Source: Tribonema minus (taxonomy: Eukaryota; Sar; Xanthophyceae; Tribonematales; Tribonemataceae). Taken from it: a DNA stretch of 64,000 bases. Positions 61,101 through 64,000 of the stretch are shown here, one piece after another; the first letter of the stretch is position 1; the number at the start of each line of letters is the position of its first letter. The stretch spans positions 1 through 64,000 of the forward strand of contig JAFCMP010000423.1 of assembly GCA_017506865.1 (NCBI GenBank), read 5' to 3'. Under the pieces are notes generated by a model. It worked only from the letters and a program-made list of their open reading frames with translations. It was not told where the DNA came from and ran no database searches. The position numbers were made by a program, and so were the translations under genes.

Positions 61101-64000
61101 CGATGTCTTGAGGAAAAGGTGTGGCATTGTTCTGTTTCAAGGGACATCGTAACGCGGCTAGAAAACGCACGGACACCTCCTGTATAACGGCACAAATTTG
61201 TGGCCCTCTCTCAACACCTTGCACAGCTTTGGTGGACGTTTTGTAATGGACCGAATGGTTTGCCAACTTCAATTGACAAGTATCGCCTGTCTACTGTAGC
61301 CTTGTCAATGAATTGTGGCCTTGCTCTGACAGCTTGTCGTGGTGCCTGCCTGTCATATTGAGCAGATTCAGTTTGGTTATACTCCCGCATATTGCTGTAT
61401 CATGCGCTCGCTGACCTCAGGACAACATGCACTTCTGGAAATGCATGAGGATCGCGGAGAAGCGCTTCAAAGCTGCTGCAGCTGGAGCCAGGTTTGCTGT
61501 CAAGCTCACAATCAGTCACCTGTTCATCAAGGCCGCCATTGTAGCTTGCTCAGCAGTGACTCAATCGTTGCTGCTTTGCTCTTTTATTATGATCACCACA
61601 GTGCAGCATTGGTGGCAGTGAAGCTGAAGATATAGACTACACCCGAACTCGGGTGCAGCAAACGAGTTCATTGGAACTGCATGAGACAGGCTGACTCGGA
61701 GCTGATCTGTTGGCACAACATGTTCCGTTGCCTTCCTGTAAAATTATCGGACTTCCGTTGAACAACTTTCCGCAGCAATGCGGCGGAGCAGAACTGTAGG
61801 GTGCAGTTCAATCATCCTTGACCATCATGAATATTGAATTGGTTACTGCAGCACTCACTTTACATTTTGTGTCGATGTCTGTAACAGCCTACAATGCATC
61901 AATGAAGCACTCTGATTGCATGTGAGACTGTCTATGACATCATCACCATTTGGCAGCAACTTGGCAGTGAGGATTGTGTGAACAGGTTATGTGGACGTAT
62001 GGACTTGTATTTATAATTATGTGGACAGGTTATGTGGCTGGCTGAATTGTTCTTGTCCACACTTCTTGATGCGACAACCTAAGTCCCCTGAAGTTCAGGT
62101 TGCAGGAAACTTCAGTATGAATATGCTCTACCTCAGCAAGCCGACCACTACAGTAAGAAGTTATGGTGACTTCAACATCATAGAGATACTCCAACTGGCA
62201 GTGCGTTGTTTGGGCTGATCATTATTGCTGGCTAGCGACCCATATCGCTTTCTAGCAACCGGGGTCGCTTTAATGCCACTAAGGAACAGTAACTGCAAAG
62301 CGATCTCTGCCTAGGCTGCAAGCCCCATAAGCCACCTTGGGCCACATTGTTCTGATGATTGCTGCATGCCTCCAGCTGAGACTGTGCTGCGTATTACCCT
62401 CATGCACGCATGATTGCCTCCCCCCACCATTGCCTGCCAGTGCCCCCTCCTCTGCGCCCCTTCTGATTCCTGTTTTTGGCTCTATATGTAACAAATTGCC
62501 GAAAACTTTGCCTGTCGTGGTATTTGATTCTCTTCAACACACTGGACAGCAGGAGGGTGCCTGCCCGCTAGGCTGGCGCTAAAACTTTATTGAATCCCTC
62601 ACGCTTACTGGCACTCTGTGCTCATCTGTTGTGCTGCTTATGCTGACAGTGTCATGGTGATATGATGCGCTGTCACACAGGTCTGCGCCTACCCCCAAGG
62701 CTAAAGTTGCAACAGCGGAGGAGCTGGGCTTTGCGCTCGGAAGGGGACGAGAGTTCACCCATGCCCTTGAGCTGGGATTTACAAACATGCATGGGTGAGC
62801 ACTGACGACATAGAAACATGCATACCATAAAAACATACATACATCATGATCTTAGCAGTTGCGGCACGATCAGCAATGGCACTTGGCGTCAGACGCGTAG
62901 ACAAATAGTAGATAGTACAGTATAATCAGTAGATAATGGGGTGACTTGTGCAGACAATAAGGTGCCTTGTGCAAATGCGGTGTATCCTGCTGCTGCTAGG
63001 CATGCACTTTTCATCAGGGTTGACATATACGGTCGGTTCTATGTCATACGTTCGTTATATACGTATACCGCCCTGAGAAGCGAATGCGTTTGCAATATGC
63101 GGTCGCCGCTAACTTCAACTTCAGCTTCACATTTAACTTCATGTTGAACTTCCTCCTTGTTTGGCCGCCGTGCGTGAGGGCTGTGTGCGGTTGCCGAGCA
63201 TGGTTTCGTTTGTCGAGCACGAGCTGCGCACTTCATGTCGTATATGATTGCTCAATGCAGGCATTGTACCACCATCTGTGCTCTGTCATACGGCGTAGGC
63301 TGTATATGTGAACCCTGCTTTTCATGCTCAGCAAGCCATATGAGCTGGGTGCCTGCGATTAGGTTCACAACCAGTGATTACACCTATGTTCGGCGCTTGA
63401 AGCTTAATTGCAGGCGAGCCTAGCTTGATTGTGAGTGCACGGCCTTTGCCCTTGGCCGGAGGTGAGAAGTCGTCATCTTGTGTGCCATAACATAGTTCCA
63501 GGAGAGCTGTTGCCTTGCTTTTGCTAACTGCCTGCGGCAGCAAGTGGCGTTCTTGCCATCCTGGCTAGCTCGTGCTAACTGCCTGCAGCAGCAGGCGGTG
63601 TGCGTACCTCCCGCGCTTTTCATGCCGCTGCTAGCGAACGATGCTCATGGCCGGTAGATAGCCACAGCCGCGGTAACTACTGCTTGCTCCCAGTGCGCAA
63701 ATGCTGTGTTGCGCAGGGGGGCGGGGTGTCTAGACCTACCATTCCAAACGTTCCGCTATAAGCATGATGGTCATATTCAGATCGTGCTGCATTCATAGTG
63801 CAGCAATTCGCTTCACAGTACGAGTAAACGCGTACGTACTGACCCATGCCACTCCATGCCATGCACTCAACTTGGTGTTCTTCAGGCCCTATGATCTGGT
63901 CATTGTGGGGGCTGCTTCCCCTGCATCCGCTGCTTACGGAGAGACCGAGCAGGTGCTGCAGCACACGAGCGAGGCATTCAAGGTGAGAACATGCAAGTTG
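55105..64000 (+). CDS. Kinesin motor protein, probably kinesin-6-like (partial, runs off the window)
   Basis: Motor exons: 55105-55228, 56355-56467, 56916-56975, 57200-57283, 57685-57720, 58556-58612, 59571-59617, 60525-60573; phases agree. The P-loop is VVYGTTNAGKTFTV, with TNAGKT as in kinesin-6 (MKLP-type) motors, followed by DPGILPHALMDIF. CTEVYKNKVRDLLDIE precedes switch I (TSSRSH) and switch II (VTDMAGTEQ for the usual DLAGSE). ADDINL then matches the start of the alpha-4 region. Later exons at 61421-61491, 62681-62794 and 63886-63982 keep phase with each other but are less secure; the donor of the first is weak. The last encodes YDLVIVGAASPASAAYGETE, unlike any motor part I know. The fourth exon seems to use a GC donor (CCAG|GCGAGA). 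Upstream exons are unresolved. Such motors slide microtubules, often in cytokinesis. Confidence 0.75.
58839..58936. repeat. Three tandem copies of a 33-bp unit in a kinesin intron
   Basis: CCTCCACTG(c/t)T...TATCTCAG(c/g)C(a/g)AATGAC occurs three times in a row (58839-58871, 58872-58903, 58904-58936), each unit 32-33 bases, with a few substitutions. It lies in the intron before the switch II exon. Confidence 0.85.

Noticed and set aside
1-64000. CRISPR arrays, bacterial operons or Shine-Dalgarno sites
   Set aside because: The window is eukaryotic. The tandem repeats present lack CRISPR repeat-spacer structure.

Overview
This window is a chromosome end from a eukaryotic alga, most likely a photosynthetic stramenopile (ochrophyte). 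It opens with about 615 bases of CCCTAA repeat, so the left edge is a TTAGGG-type telomere. The genes are rich in spliceosomal introns of a few hundred bases. The best pointer to lineage is an Obg GTPase whose N-terminus is a signal peptide ending in a VRA|F motif. That resembles the 'ASAFAP' signature of proteins imported into red-algal-derived secondary plastids. The species is inference; haptophytes or cryptophytes are not excluded.

Layout. 1-615 telomere; 616-1333 the 3' part of a LINE-like ORF abutting the telomere. 2.9-14.8 kb: a head-to-head pair of paralogous fucosyltransferase-like genes, each with eight exons. 15.6-22.6 kb: a LAMTOR4-like Ragulator subunit head-to-head with the plastid-type Obg GTPase. 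23.8-25.6 kb: a secreted EGF-like protein. 27.4-29.1 kb: a frame-interrupted FNIP/LRR-type gene, divergent from a PC4/Sub1-type transcription coactivator (29.5-30.7 kb). 32.0-41.0 kb: a complete SIN3 co-repressor with four PAH domains. 41.4-42.2 kb: an unrecognised ORF. 42.3-53.2 kb: an island of two oppositely oriented, broken Ty3/gypsy-type retroelement fossils. The larger carries a C5 cytosine DNA methyltransferase domain between gag and pol. 55.1 kb to the end: a kinesin motor gene, probably kinesin-6-like, running off the window.

The host genes are mostly housekeeping functions: glycosylation in the secretory pathway, TORC1/lysosome signalling, plastid ribosome assembly, chromatin repression, transcription and cytokinesis-type motor function. 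They do not form a pathway. Three divergent promoters are short and share TTGAAGTT-like motifs. The exon models rest on paralogue or family alignment plus consistent splice phases; no transcript data were available.

The most notable observations are the methyltransferase-bearing retroelement, the divergent paralogue pair with reciprocal intron differences, an intron at the same place and phase in three tandem PAH domains of SIN3, and three probable GC-AG introns.
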